From an uncultured Aquimarina sp. (GTDB lineage: Bacteria; Bacteroidota; Bacteroidia; Flavobacteriales; Flavobacteriaceae): a stretch of 39,205 bases of DNA. The notes under the pieces were generated by a model, which worked only from the letters and a program-made list of their open reading frames with translations, searched no databases and had not been told where the DNA came from. Shown one piece after another: positions 27,439 to 35,093 of the stretch. The stretch spans positions 1 to 39,205 of the forward strand of contig CANMDW010000034.1 of the NCBI GenBank assembly GCA_947496705.1, given 5' to 3'. Both the position numbers and the translations under genes were made by a program. Position 1 is the first letter of the stretch; each line of letters starts with the position of its first letter.

Positions 27439-28260
27439 CTAGTCTTGCGAGTAGAAAAGTGAAGAAAGAACCATTTCTTCATCGCTTAAATACTCTTTGG
27501 GATTGGTTCCTGTAAACTCCTTAAAATCTTTAATAAAATGGGCCTGGTCATAATATTCACTTTCATAGGCAATTTTTGTCAGGCTTTCAGATTGCTTGTT
27601 AAGTAACATTTTTAACGCTGTTTGTAATCTGATGACTTTACTTAGTTGCTTCGGACTAATACCCACTTGTTTTAAGAATTTTCTTTCGAGGCTCCTTCTT
27701 TTTGATAATTCGTCTTTTAGAATAGAATTGATTGGCATACTTCCTTTCGTCAAAAATAGAGTATCAATCGTGTCTTTTACAATGTTGTCAATTGTGGATT
27801 TATGTTTTAACTTACTCAGAAGAAAACTCTCTATAATTTCTATTCTTTTTTCAGTAGTTGTTGCGTTGATTATTTTTTGTTCTAATTCTATTGCAGGTTT
27901 TTCTCCAAATAACAGGGCGATTGGCGTTTCTTTATTTGCTAATTTTTTAATGGGCGTTGGTACGAAGTTAGCAAAGCCATAGGGGTAAAAGCGAACAGCA
28001 AAGGAATTGACATGTCCTATTGGCTTGATAAAAAAAGGTTCTGTAATTTGTCCGATTACCATTTCCCGAGGTTGAATGATAAATTCATCTTCTGAAGTAT
28101 ATCGTTTTATATCGTCTCCAAGAATAAAAATCATTTCTATACAGCCGTCGGGTATAATACGTTGTCTTTGAGTGTTTTTTTCATATGGAATCTCTAAAGT
28201 CCAATAACATTTTACAAGTGATTCTAAATCTGAATGCGGTTGAAATGTTTGATAATCCAT
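27439..28260 (-). CDS. AraC family transcriptional regulator
   Basis: The 273-residue regulator has an N-terminal cupin-like sensing region of the type found in many Bacteroidetes AraC proteins (YWTLEIPY, RIIPDGCIEMIF near residues 20-50). A C-terminal pair of helix-turn-helix motifs follows (about 165-260: SRRSLERKFLKQVGISPKQLSKVIR, split here as SRRSLERKFLKQVG and KQLSKVIRLQTAL; then YYDQAHFIKDFKEFTGTNP). The last motif is the family's second-helix signature. It probably controls the VOC lipoprotein gene directly downstream. No operator could be identified. Confidence 0.92.
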   Translation of the reverse strand: MDYQTFQPHSDLESLVKCYWTLEIPYEKNTQRQRIIPDGCIEMIFILGDDIKRYTSEDEFIIQPREMVIGQITEPFFIKPIGHVNSFAVRFYPYGFANFVPTPIKKLANKETPIALLFGEKPAIELEQKIINATTTEKRIEIIESFLLSKLKHKSTIDNIVKDTIDTLFLTKGSMPINSILKDELSKRRSLERKFLKQVGISPKQLSKVIRLQTALKMLLNKQSESLTKIAYESEYYDQAHFIKDFKEFTGTNPKEYLSDEEMVLSSLFYSQD

Positions 28261-28400
28261 AGAGATTGTTGTTTTTCAAAGTTTGTGAAATGTTTCTTTT
28301 AGATTAATGCCAACAATATAGGGTTTTATATAATGAACTCATCTTTTCTTTCTAATCTGTCTAATACAGAAGAGATAAGGGTTTCTTTACAGCGTTCAGA

Positions 28401-28660
28401 TCTTCCGCAGCGGCGTCAATTGTTCCGCAGCGGCGTCAATTGTTCCGCAGCAGCGTCAATTGTTCCGCAGCAGCGTCAATTGTTCCGCAGAGGCGTCAAT
28501 TGTTCCGCAGCAGCGTCAATTGTTCCGCAGAGGCGTCAATTGTTCCGCAGCGGCGTCAATTGTTCCGCAGAGGCGTCAATTGTTCCGCAGCAGCGTCAAT
28601 TGTTCCGCAGAGGCGTCAATTGTTCCGCAGCAGCGTCAATTGTTCCGCAGCGGCTTTAAA
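28401..28660. repeat. 20-bp GC-rich tandem repeat, 13 units
   Basis: Thirteen head-to-tail 20-base units of consensus TGTTCCGCAGNNGCGTCAAT start at 28401 and then every 20 bases. The first begins TC, and the last (28641) degenerates after GCAGCGGC. NN at unit positions 11-12 is CG, CA or AG, in the order CG CG CA CA AG CA AG CG AG CA AG CA CG. The unit is 60% GC in otherwise AT-rich surroundings. Because 20 is not a multiple of 3, each forward frame cycles through the same 60 bases. None contains a stop, giving a 20-residue peptide repeat (VPQRRQLFRSSVNCSAAASI) in all three frames; the reverse strand has TGA in every frame. Confidence 0.95.
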
Positions 28661-28757
28661 TCTTCCCTATAAGGTTCAAATTTGTTTACCATATTTTTTT
28701 GGTATCATTTTTGTGGTTATGGTATGTGAACGGAATATTAATTTAAATACTAGCGTG

Positions 28758-29459
28758 ATGATAGAAAGAAAATATGCACTTAGCGATTCGCTTTTATTAG
28801 AATGGGCCGATATCAATTCTGAAAATCTTACAAAAGATATCGCCAAATTTCAAGAATTTGACCCTCAGGAATTTCCTGAAACACTCCCCGAGATGATCGA
28901 ACAAAGAGTAACCGATGCATTGATTGAAGGGGGTGATAGTAACAACAAAGCTTTGTTGGGAACAAAAACCCTAACGGTACGGCAAGCAATACAAAACTGT
29001 AAGGACTATCTGAAGGACTTAAAATATTGGGTAAAAAAGGCATATCCCGATAATCCTGTGATACAACGGCAGTTGGGAGTAAACCGTATCGGTAGTATTT
29101 TTAGGACCCAGCCCAGGTTGATCCAATTTATGGAAAACCTTCCTGGTGTTATAAAAATGCATCGTACCCGTTTTGAAGAGGTAGGTACTCCTGTCGACTT
29201 GTTAGATAAATCAGCACCATTATCCAAAGCACTGCGGCAAGCAAATAAAGATCAGGAAAAACAAAAAGGAGATCGTGCTATTGATACCGAAGCACGTATC
29301 ATACACCTGAATAGTTTGTATGATCTGTTACAAAAATTAAACGAGGCTGCCGAATCTGTTTTTAAAAATGAACCTGTGAGGCGCAGCCGATACAAAGTAC
29401 CAAAGTCGGGCAATACTGGTAGTGATACCGATACTACAGATACGCCAAAGATATCGTAG
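28758..29459 (+). CDS. Hypothetical helical protein downstream of the 20-bp repeat array
   Basis: I start this 233-residue product at the ATG at 28758 (MIERKYALSD). An in-frame ATG at 28719 would add 13 residues, and the frame is open back into the repeat array. I do not recognise the family. It looks cytoplasmic and mainly alpha-helical, with no signal peptide or membrane segment. It has a charged central region (NCKDYLKDLKYWVKKAYPDNP), shown here as NCKDYLKDLKYW, and a conserved-looking RIGSIFRTQPRLIQFMENLP. The C-terminal tail is Ser/Thr/Asp-rich and disordered. A weak promoter-like TTG (28682) with TATCATTTTTG (28703) lies just upstream. Proximity to the array suggests a link, but nothing shows one. 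Confidence 0.7.
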   Translation: MIERKYALSDSLLLEWADINSENLTKDIAKFQEFDPQEFPETLPEMIEQRVTDALIEGGDSNNKALLGTKTLTVRQAIQNCKDYLKDLKYWVKKAYPDNPVIQRQLGVNRIGSIFRTQPRLIQFMENLPGVIKMHRTRFEEVGTPVDLLDKSAPLSKALRQANKDQEKQKGDRAIDTEARIIHLNSLYDLLQKLNEAAESVFKNEPVRRSRYKVPKSGNTGSDTDTTDTPKIS

Positions 29460-29670
29460 TCATTTTCTCTGTTTTTGGTATTACTTTTTTGTGCCATAGT
29501 TATACCCTGAGGGGAAGTACCAAATCTGGTCGGCATGCAATAGAAAGATTGGGTACTCCCTTTGGGGTTAATTTGTATAGTGCAATGGCACTACATTATA
29601 AAGTCTGCCTACACATCATACAGCAAATAAACCATTAGTGTTGCGTTATAAGTTGAACATATTCAATTGG

Positions 29671-29990
29671 TTAGAATCTTTGTTTTCGTTTTTTTTGTAA
29701 ATCATATTTTCTAAATAGCTGCTTGACAGGTGTTTTATCAAAAACAAATACCCATCACATTTGTACTATTTCGTAGAGACTCTGCGCTATTTTCATTTTT
29801 TTCTTCATAATGGCGACCAGTACATAGTTAATGCATCGATTTCAAAGTTATTTGTTAAGAATACATACGTTTTAGGCTTGGCCTGATCGAAAAATTTAAT
29901 CCTCCTGAGCTTTTCGGGATAATGGATAGCAGATTTCTTGCCAATACGCTTTATGGTATGGTCACATCTCAATCCTGTGGATTTGTCAAC
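29671..29990 (-). pseudogene. Remnant of an IS4-type transposase (C-terminal half, internally deleted)
   Basis: Minus-strand translation from 29990 gives KVDKSTGLRCDHTI and IHYPEKLRRIKFFDQ, then YVFLTNNFEIDALT. This matches the pattern of Bacteroidetes IS4-type transposases (a strand followed by LTNNFE). The frame then jumps at about 29828 to YVLVAIMKKKMKIAQSLYEI. An in-frame TGA follows, then VFDKTPVKQLFRKYDL and the stop at 29671. The core expected between NNFE and YVLVAI (the IELFFKWIKQ region of such enzymes) is missing, as is the N-terminal half. It is therefore a dead fragment with a deletion, a frameshift and a nonsense codon. Identification rests on recall of the family's motifs. Confidence 0.75.
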
Positions 29991-30240
29991 TTTTTAGAAA
30001 TACATATGCTTTGATTTTAGGTTTTTTTGCACGAATCACAAAAAATGATCTGGCCAGATCTATTCGGATAGTTATAAAAATTATATAACTTAATATGTTA
30101 GATAGCTAACATATTATCAATATTTATAGTATTAAATTTGAGATATCAACTTAAATAATTATATAATCAGAAGTATTTGAAAGTTTATTGAAAAATGAAG
30201 AGAGAACGACGCTTTAAAAATCTAAAAACACTAACGGTCA

Positions 30241-30273
30241 AGACCTGACAGGTTTTCGAAACCTGTCAGGTCT
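30241..30273. repeat. Perfect palindrome with 15-bp arms
   Basis: AGACCTGACAGGTTT (30241-30255), a 3-base spacer, and AAACCTGTCAGGTCT (30259-30273) form an exceptionally stable hairpin on either strand. No long T-tract follows on either side and no gene adjoins it, so it looks more like a REP-type extragenic palindrome than a terminator. Confidence 0.85.
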
Positions 30274-30752
30274 GATTTCGTGATAAAAAGAATTTTCCAA
30301 AGATTTGCATGAACGATGCTGATACATTAATGGGTTCCGGAGATTTCATCAATATTTTAGAAAACTTTCGGATGCTAGTGATATAATATGAAAAATCTCA
30401 TTAAACCTTCCGTCTTCTTAATAAATAATAGTTACTCTTATTGAATTCATTCTTTAAAAAGTGATTTAGAATTAGAACTCATAGATTAGATCCATATTAT
30501 GGTAGAAAAATACAGACAGTTTTTTGATTCTTTTTTTCAAATTTACGGGAGCCTTCTGAGATCATCTAATTTATAAAAACCGTTTATTTCTGACCAGACT
30601 AAATAAAAGATGATGATCAAAAACTACTCTTTCATAACAAACCTGTATTTGTATTAGAAGAAAAAACAGTGTGTCACATGCACATTTAACCTATTCCATA
30701 TAGTAGCATGTATACCATTATTATTTTTTATTAATATATAACACAAAATATC

Positions 30753-31265
30753 ATGACTCTAAAACCAACTTTTTTAATTGCGGGTATTCTATTTGCAGGC
30801 ATAAGCACTTACAGTGTAAAAGGGCAAAATACTATCGGAGGCCACTTTGGCTTTGTTCAACCTATAGTAACCATTCAGGATGGAGACACCTCTGATGGAT
30901 TTGATCCATACACCATTGGATTTCCAATAGGCGTAACGATCCGAAAAAATGAAAAATTTGCCTTTGATGTCGAACTTGTTCCATTTATAAGTTCTATTGA
31001 GAACTCTGAAGGAGATACTGTTAGTGCTGTAAATGAGCTATTAATACACCCTGGTTTACTATGGGGTATCGGTAATAAACTTACGTTTGGAAATAGGATT
31101 GCTTATGAGACAAAAAGCGGAAGGTATGGAATTACACCCCTTTTAAACAGAGGATTTCGTTTAGGAAAAGCCAATGTTTTTGCAGAATTAGTAGTACCTT
31201 TAAGAGTAGGTAATGATCAAGAAATATCACTTACTGCAGCATTGCATTTTGGTATAGGCTTCTAA
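30753..31265 (+). CDS. Small outer-membrane beta-barrel protein
   Basis: The 170-residue protein has a signal peptide (hydrophobic stretch FLIAGILFAGI, cleavage near VKGQ at residue 25). Alternating hydrophobic strands follow and the protein ends in GIGF, with a terminal Phe as expected for BAM-assembled barrels. Internal strands such as FAFDVELVPFIS and ANVFAELVVPLRVG support an 8-strand-type barrel. No specific family is recognised. It stands alone on the plus strand, 214 bases before katG, and could share stress regulation with it; that is speculative. Confidence 0.75.
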   Translation: MTLKPTFLIAGILFAGISTYSVKGQNTIGGHFGFVQPIVTIQDGDTSDGFDPYTIGFPIGVTIRKNEKFAFDVELVPFISSIENSEGDTVSAVNELLIHPGLLWGIGNKLTFGNRIAYETKSGRYGITPLLNRGFRLGKANVFAELVVPLRVGNDQEISLTAALHFGIGF

Positions 31266-31479
31266 ATATTAGATGAACTCATTTAGACTTTTTGTCTGAA
31301 GGCGAAAATATAGGCTTTACTCTCAATGTATTTTTCCTGGATGTGCCTTGTGACAAGTTATAAATATAGATAGTACCTATTTATCTAAAATTTTATATAC
31401 AATATCAATTTTTATCTACAAAAATTACATGTAAATTTATTGATAATAAAACCGCTTATTAACTCTTAAAAGAACACAA

Positions 31480-33756
31480 ATGAAAAAATCACTCTTAATA
31501 ACCTTAGCCTGTCTAACACTTCTCTTTGCGGGATGTCATCAAAATGAAGTAAAAGGCGACGCATCCAAAAAAGGAAAATGCCCTTTTGGTTTCACCTCTG
31601 AAGGACCATCGGGAGGACTTAATGTGAGCAATGATGGTAAAACCAATAGGGATTGGTGGCCTAATCAACTTGATTTAAACGTGCTTCGACAACATTCAGC
31701 TAAGTCAGATCCGATGGATGACGATTTTAATTATGCAGAAAAGTTTAATAGCCTGGATTACCAAGCCTTAAAAAAAGATTTAACTGAATTGATGACACAA
31801 TCACAGGACTGGTGGCCGGCAGATTATGGACATTATGGGCCTTTCTTTATTCGTATGGCATGGCACAGTGCCGGTACCTATAGAACGGGTGATGGCCGTG
31901 GAGGTTCGCGTGAAGGGCAACAACGTTTTGCACCACTCAACAGTTGGCCCGATAATGGGAACCTGGATAAAGCCAGAAGACTTCTTTGGCCCATTAAACA
32001 AAAATATGGGAGTAAAATCTCATGGGCAGATTTGATGATCCTTACCGGAAATGTTGCTTTCGAATCAATGGGATTTCAGACTATTGGCTTTGCCGGAGGT
32101 AGAGAAGATGTTTGGGAACCTGCAAGTAATGTGTATTGGGGCCCAGAATCCAAAATGCTGGACGATGACCGCTACACAGGGGATCGTGAACTTGAAAAGC
32201 CTCTGGCTGCTGTGCAGATGGGACTTATATACGTGAACCCAGAAGGCCCTAATGGTAAGCCGGATCCTGTTGCTGCAGCCATAGATATACGAGAAACATT
32301 TGGACGAATGGGAATGAACGATGAAGAAACAGTAGCGCTTATCGCAGGAGGACATACACTGGGTAAAGCGCATGGTGCTGCTCCTGGCTCACATTTAGGC
32401 CCTTCACCAGAAGCAGCTACTATTGAAGAACAAGGGCTTGGTTGGAAAAGTGATTATGGCACGGGAAAAGGTAAAGATGCCATCACTTCAGGCTTAGAAG
32501 TAATCTGGACAGCAACACCTACTCGATGGAGTCAGGCTTTCTTTGCCAATTTATTTAATAATGAATGGGAATTGATAAAAAGCCCGGGGGGAGCCCATCA
32601 ATGGGTCGCTAAAGATTCTGAAGAAATATTTCCGGATGCTTTTGATCCGGAAAAGAGACATAAACCAACGATGTTAACTACCGATCTTTCACTACGATTT
32701 GATCCTGTTTATGAAAAAATTTCAAGAAACTTTCATGAAAACCCCAAGGAATTTAATGCTGCTTTTGCTCGTGCGTGGTTTAAACTAACGCATAGAGATA
32801 TGGGGCCTAGAACTACATATCTGGGGCCTGAAATTCCGAAAGAAGAATTTGTCTGGCAAGACCCAATTCCAGCAGTAAATCACGAATTAGTGAATACAAA
32901 GGATATTGCTGATTTGAAATCAAGCATCTTGAGCTCTAATCTAACGATCAGTGAATTGATTTCTACAGCATGGGCTTCTGCATCTACCTTCCGTAACTCG
33001 GATAGAAGAGGTGGTGCCAATGGAGCTCGTATTCGATTAGAACCTCAAAGAAACTGGGAAGTCAACAACCCTAAACAATTGAATAAAGTACTGACAACTT
33101 TGGAAAAAATTCAAAACGATTTTAATGCAAAAGGCAAAAAAATATCTATGGCCGACCTGATTGTGTTAGGAGGATCTGCCGCTGTAGAAGAAGCTGCAAA
33201 AAAGGCAGGGCACTCTATTCATGTTCCTTTTACTCCCGGACGCATGGATGCTTTACAAGAGCAAACAGACGTAAATTCGATGGCAGTGCTTGAACCAATG
33301 GCAGATGGATTTAGAAATTATCTAAAAACAAAGTATACTTTAACAACCGAAGAATTACTAATCGACAAAGCTCAGTTATTAACATTAACCATTCCCGAAA
33401 TGACAGTTCTTCTAGGTGGTATGCGTGTTTTAAATGCAAATTATGACAATTCCAGACATGGTATTTTTACAAAAAGCCCTGGAACTTTAACAAATGATTT
33501 CTTTGTCAATCTTTTGGATATGAGTACAGAATGGAAAGCAGTTTCTGATGCAAAAGAAAAATATGAAGGAAGAGATAGAACAACAAACGATCTCAAGTGG
33601 ACCGCCACACGTGCAGATCTTATTTTTGGTTCGAATTCTGAATTAAGAGCAATGGCAGAGGTTTATGCAAGCAATGATGCAAAAGAGAAGTTTGTGAAAG
33701 ACTTTGTTCATGCATGGAACAAAGTGATGGCACTTGATCGTTTTGACCTCAAGTAA
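31480..33756 (+). CDS. katG: Catalase-peroxidase KatG with a lipoprotein signal
   Basis: The 758-residue protein is a full-length two-domain catalase-peroxidase that destroys hydrogen peroxide with haem. Distal-site Arg125, Trp128 and His129 are in RMAWHSAGTYR. The Trp128-Tyr251-Met277 set needed for the covalent adduct of catalase activity is present, as is the proximal haem ligand His292 (AGGHTLGKAHG). The C-terminal degenerate haem-less domain is complete to about residue 757. Unusually, residues 1-19 form a lipoprotein signal (LLFAGC, Cys19), so the enzyme should be membrane-anchored in the envelope, not cytoplasmic. A strong hairpin terminator follows at 33790. Confidence 0.96.
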   Translation: MKKSLLITLACLTLLFAGCHQNEVKGDASKKGKCPFGFTSEGPSGGLNVSNDGKTNRDWWPNQLDLNVLRQHSAKSDPMDDDFNYAEKFNSLDYQALKKDLTELMTQSQDWWPADYGHYGPFFIRMAWHSAGTYRTGDGRGGSREGQQRFAPLNSWPDNGNLDKARRLLWPIKQKYGSKISWADLMILTGNVAFESMGFQTIGFAGGREDVWEPASNVYWGPESKMLDDDRYTGDRELEKPLAAVQMGLIYVNPEGPNGKPDPVAAAIDIRETFGRMGMNDEETVALIAGGHTLGKAHGAAPGSHLGPSPEAATIEEQGLGWKSDYGTGKGKDAITSGLEVIWTATPTRWSQAFFANLFNNEWELIKSPGGAHQWVAKDSEEIFPDAFDPEKRHKPTMLTTDLSLRFDPVYEKISRNFHENPKEFNAAFARAWFKLTHRDMGPRTTYLGPEIPKEEFVWQDPIPAVNHELVNTKDIADLKSSILSSNLTISELISTAWASASTFRNSDRRGGANGARIRLEPQRNWEVNNPKQLNKVLTTLEKIQNDFNAKGKKISMADLIVLGGSAAVEEAAKKAGHSIHVPFTPGRMDALQEQTDVNSMAVLEPMADGFRNYLKTKYTLTTEELLIDKAQLLTLTIPEMTVLLGGMRVLNANYDNSRHGIFTKSPGTLTNDFFVNLLDMSTEWKAVSDAKEKYEGRDRTTNDLKWTATRADLIFGSNSELRAMAEVYASNDAKEKFVKDFVHAWNKVMALDRFDLK

Positions 33757-33789
33757 CCTTATGCGTATAGCATAAAAGCTTATCTAATA

Positions 33790-33836
33790 AAAAATTTCTT
33801 GAAACCGACCCTGCCTGTTGGTTTCAAGAAATTTTT
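33790..33836 (+). terminator. Rho-independent terminator of katG
   Basis: A perfect 17-bp inverted repeat (33790-33806 and 33820-33836, inner arms TTTCTTGAAACC/GGTTTCAAGAAA) has a 13-base loop and ends in a T-run. It starts 34 bases after the katG stop. The A-tract on the left could allow activity on the other strand too. Confidence 0.9.
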
Positions 33837-34162
33837 ATTGAGTAAATGGTACCCACATTGATGAATGATATGGTACCGGTAAAGAACAACAATTTTTTAA
33901 CACTTTTTACGGCTAACCTATACATATTTGACGTTTTTACAGATAACTAAAAACAGATAAAAAGCATAAAAAACAGGATAATACAATTTTATTAGTATAG
34001 CTAAAATAGGAATATTCTTACAAGTATATTAAACAAAATGTAAGATTTATCAATATAGTATTATTTTAAATATTTGATTATTAAATATTTATAAATATTC
34101 TTATGAGAATCAGCCGTGTTTTTGTTTAACTTTTTGAGGATTTTAGTCAGCGGTTTGTTTAT

Positions 34163-34199
34163 TACGGATAAACCGTAGTTATTATGCGGATTTGCGGTA
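34163..34199 (+). promoter_or_regulatory. Tandem operator-like sites with 22-bp spacing
   Basis: TACGGATAAACCGTA (34163-34177) is a perfect TACGG-N5-CCGTA inverted repeat. Its imperfect twin TGCGGATTTGCGGTA (34185-34199) matches at 10 of 15 positions. The centres are 22 bp apart, two helical turns, as expected for adjacent dimer sites. TATTTG follows at 34198, resembling part of a Bacteroidetes -7 element. The nearest genes on this side are at 34761 and 35094. Confidence 0.45.
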
Positions 34200-34418
34200 T
34201 TTGACTTTAACAAATAGTGGTTATCTTTAAATACTGTTATATAACAGAAAAGAATAGTATAATATTCCAAATAATATAAGCTTATTTTCTTACCCCTCCC
34301 TGAGCTTTTTATATACTATAATAGTTTTGGATACATCTAAAACACAGTATTTTGTATATTATACTAGATAAAGAGGCGTGTATATATAGAAGTGTACAAT
34401 CATGGATATATATAAGAG

Positions 34419-34558
34419 CCCGTTGTGCATTTTGACTATATTTCTTCAATTTTTACCCCTCCCAAAAGCCTGCCTGGCCAGGCGAGTTTTAGGATTAGAG
34501 GTAAATAGATGAGGATTTGATATATAATCGTTGTTCATTCTTCAAAATGCACAACGGG
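34419..34558. repeat. 140-bp element bounded by 17-bp perfect inverted repeats
   Basis: CCCGTTGTGCATTTTGA (34419-34435) is matched by its exact reverse complement at 34542-34558. Inside, the 12-bp palindrome GCCTGGCCAGGC (34472-34483) is flanked by AAAA and TTTT, which can extend the stem. The whole could form a branched hairpin in RNA or a small MITE-like element in DNA. No target-site duplication is evident. Confidence 0.75.
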
Positions 34559-34760
34559 TTATAAGAAACTAAACAGTATCATAATTTGTAATTTAACAAC
34601 CTAATATATACACAAGTAAAAAATTGAAAAATAAAATATATAAAGTTCAACTATCCCTTGGGGACTGAAAGGCTTAAAAAAACAGCACTGCTATTTGTAA
34701 ACTTTGGCGAGTCAACAAAAGCAGCGTGTGAATAACGATTAATAAAATAAATCAATCATT

Positions 34761-35081
34761 ATGAGTAGACTATTACGTATAGTACTTACACGGTATCGAT
34801 ATGTCTTTATTACCTGTAAGATTCTTCTTTCTCAACTAGAAAAAAATACGTTTAGATTTCAAATTATTTCAAAAGAGAAATACAGGAATTCTATGGCTTT
34901 GTTACGGGCTTCCCGTAAATATTTTAATACTTCCTTAACAAGTTTTTTCAGACCTGGTATGCTTCAGGTATGGGGTCGTAGTCTACGATACAAACCTAAC
35001 ATATTGACTATAAAATATGTAACGTTTTTTTTGGTGCTCATCATAAGTCGGGTACTTACGCCCATACAAATTCACTATTAA
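34761..35081 (+). CDS. Doubtful small basic protein with a C-terminal hydrophobic segment
   Basis: The 106-residue reading frame starts at 34761 and ends 12 bases before the adhesin gene's ATG. It is rich in Arg, Lys, Tyr and Leu and has one hydrophobic stretch near the C-terminus (YVTFFLVLIISRVL). I recognise no family. The close spacing to the next gene supports a real leader or co-transcribed ORF; its unusual composition argues against. It may also simply be part of a long untranslated leader. Confidence 0.3.
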   Translation: MSRLLRIVLTRYRYVFITCKILLSQLEKNTFRFQIISKEKYRNSMALLRASRKYFNTSLTSFFRPGMLQVWGRSLRYKPNILTIKYVTFFLVLIISRVLTPIQIHY

Positions 35082-35093
35082 ATTTTTGAGAAC

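Larger units (their letters stand above)
29460..30752. other. 1.3-kb gene-poor region with transposase relic and palindromes
   Basis: No intact gene is visible. The region holds an inverted repeat (AGTACCAAATC at 29516-29526 with GATTGGGTACT at 29547-29557, one mismatch) and a decayed IS4-type transposase fragment (29671-29990). It also holds the 14-bp palindrome GATCTGGCCAGATC (30047-30060) and the long palindrome at 30241-30273. The remainder (30274-30752) is AT-rich with nothing recognisable except presumed promoter sequence for the gene at 30753. Confidence 0.7.
33837..34760. other. 0.9-kb AT-rich intergenic region upstream of the adhesin genes
   Basis: No supported gene lies here; the short minus-strand frame at 34061-34270 has no features of a real protein. 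The region contains the operator-like pair at 34163-34199 and the 140-bp inverted-repeat element at 34419-34558. A small self-complementary stretch (AGCACTGCT, 34684-34692) lies nearer the next gene. If transcription of the downstream genes starts near the operators, the leader would exceed 500 bases. Confidence 0.6.

Noticed and set aside
28401..28660. CRISPR array or ordinary coding repeat
   Set aside because: Units abut without spacers, so it is not CRISPR. As coding sequence, the 108-residue frame 28333-28659 has no support beyond being open, so I list it only in a switch hypothesis.
34419..34558. Integron attC site
   Set aside because: The outer ends do not fit the RYYYAAC/GTTRRRY arrangement, and no integrase or cassette series is seen.
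33757..34760. tRNA, rRNA or known riboswitch in the largest gene-free region
   Set aside because: I saw no cloverleaf, rRNA-like sequence or familiar riboswitch core, only the operator-like pair and inverted repeats.
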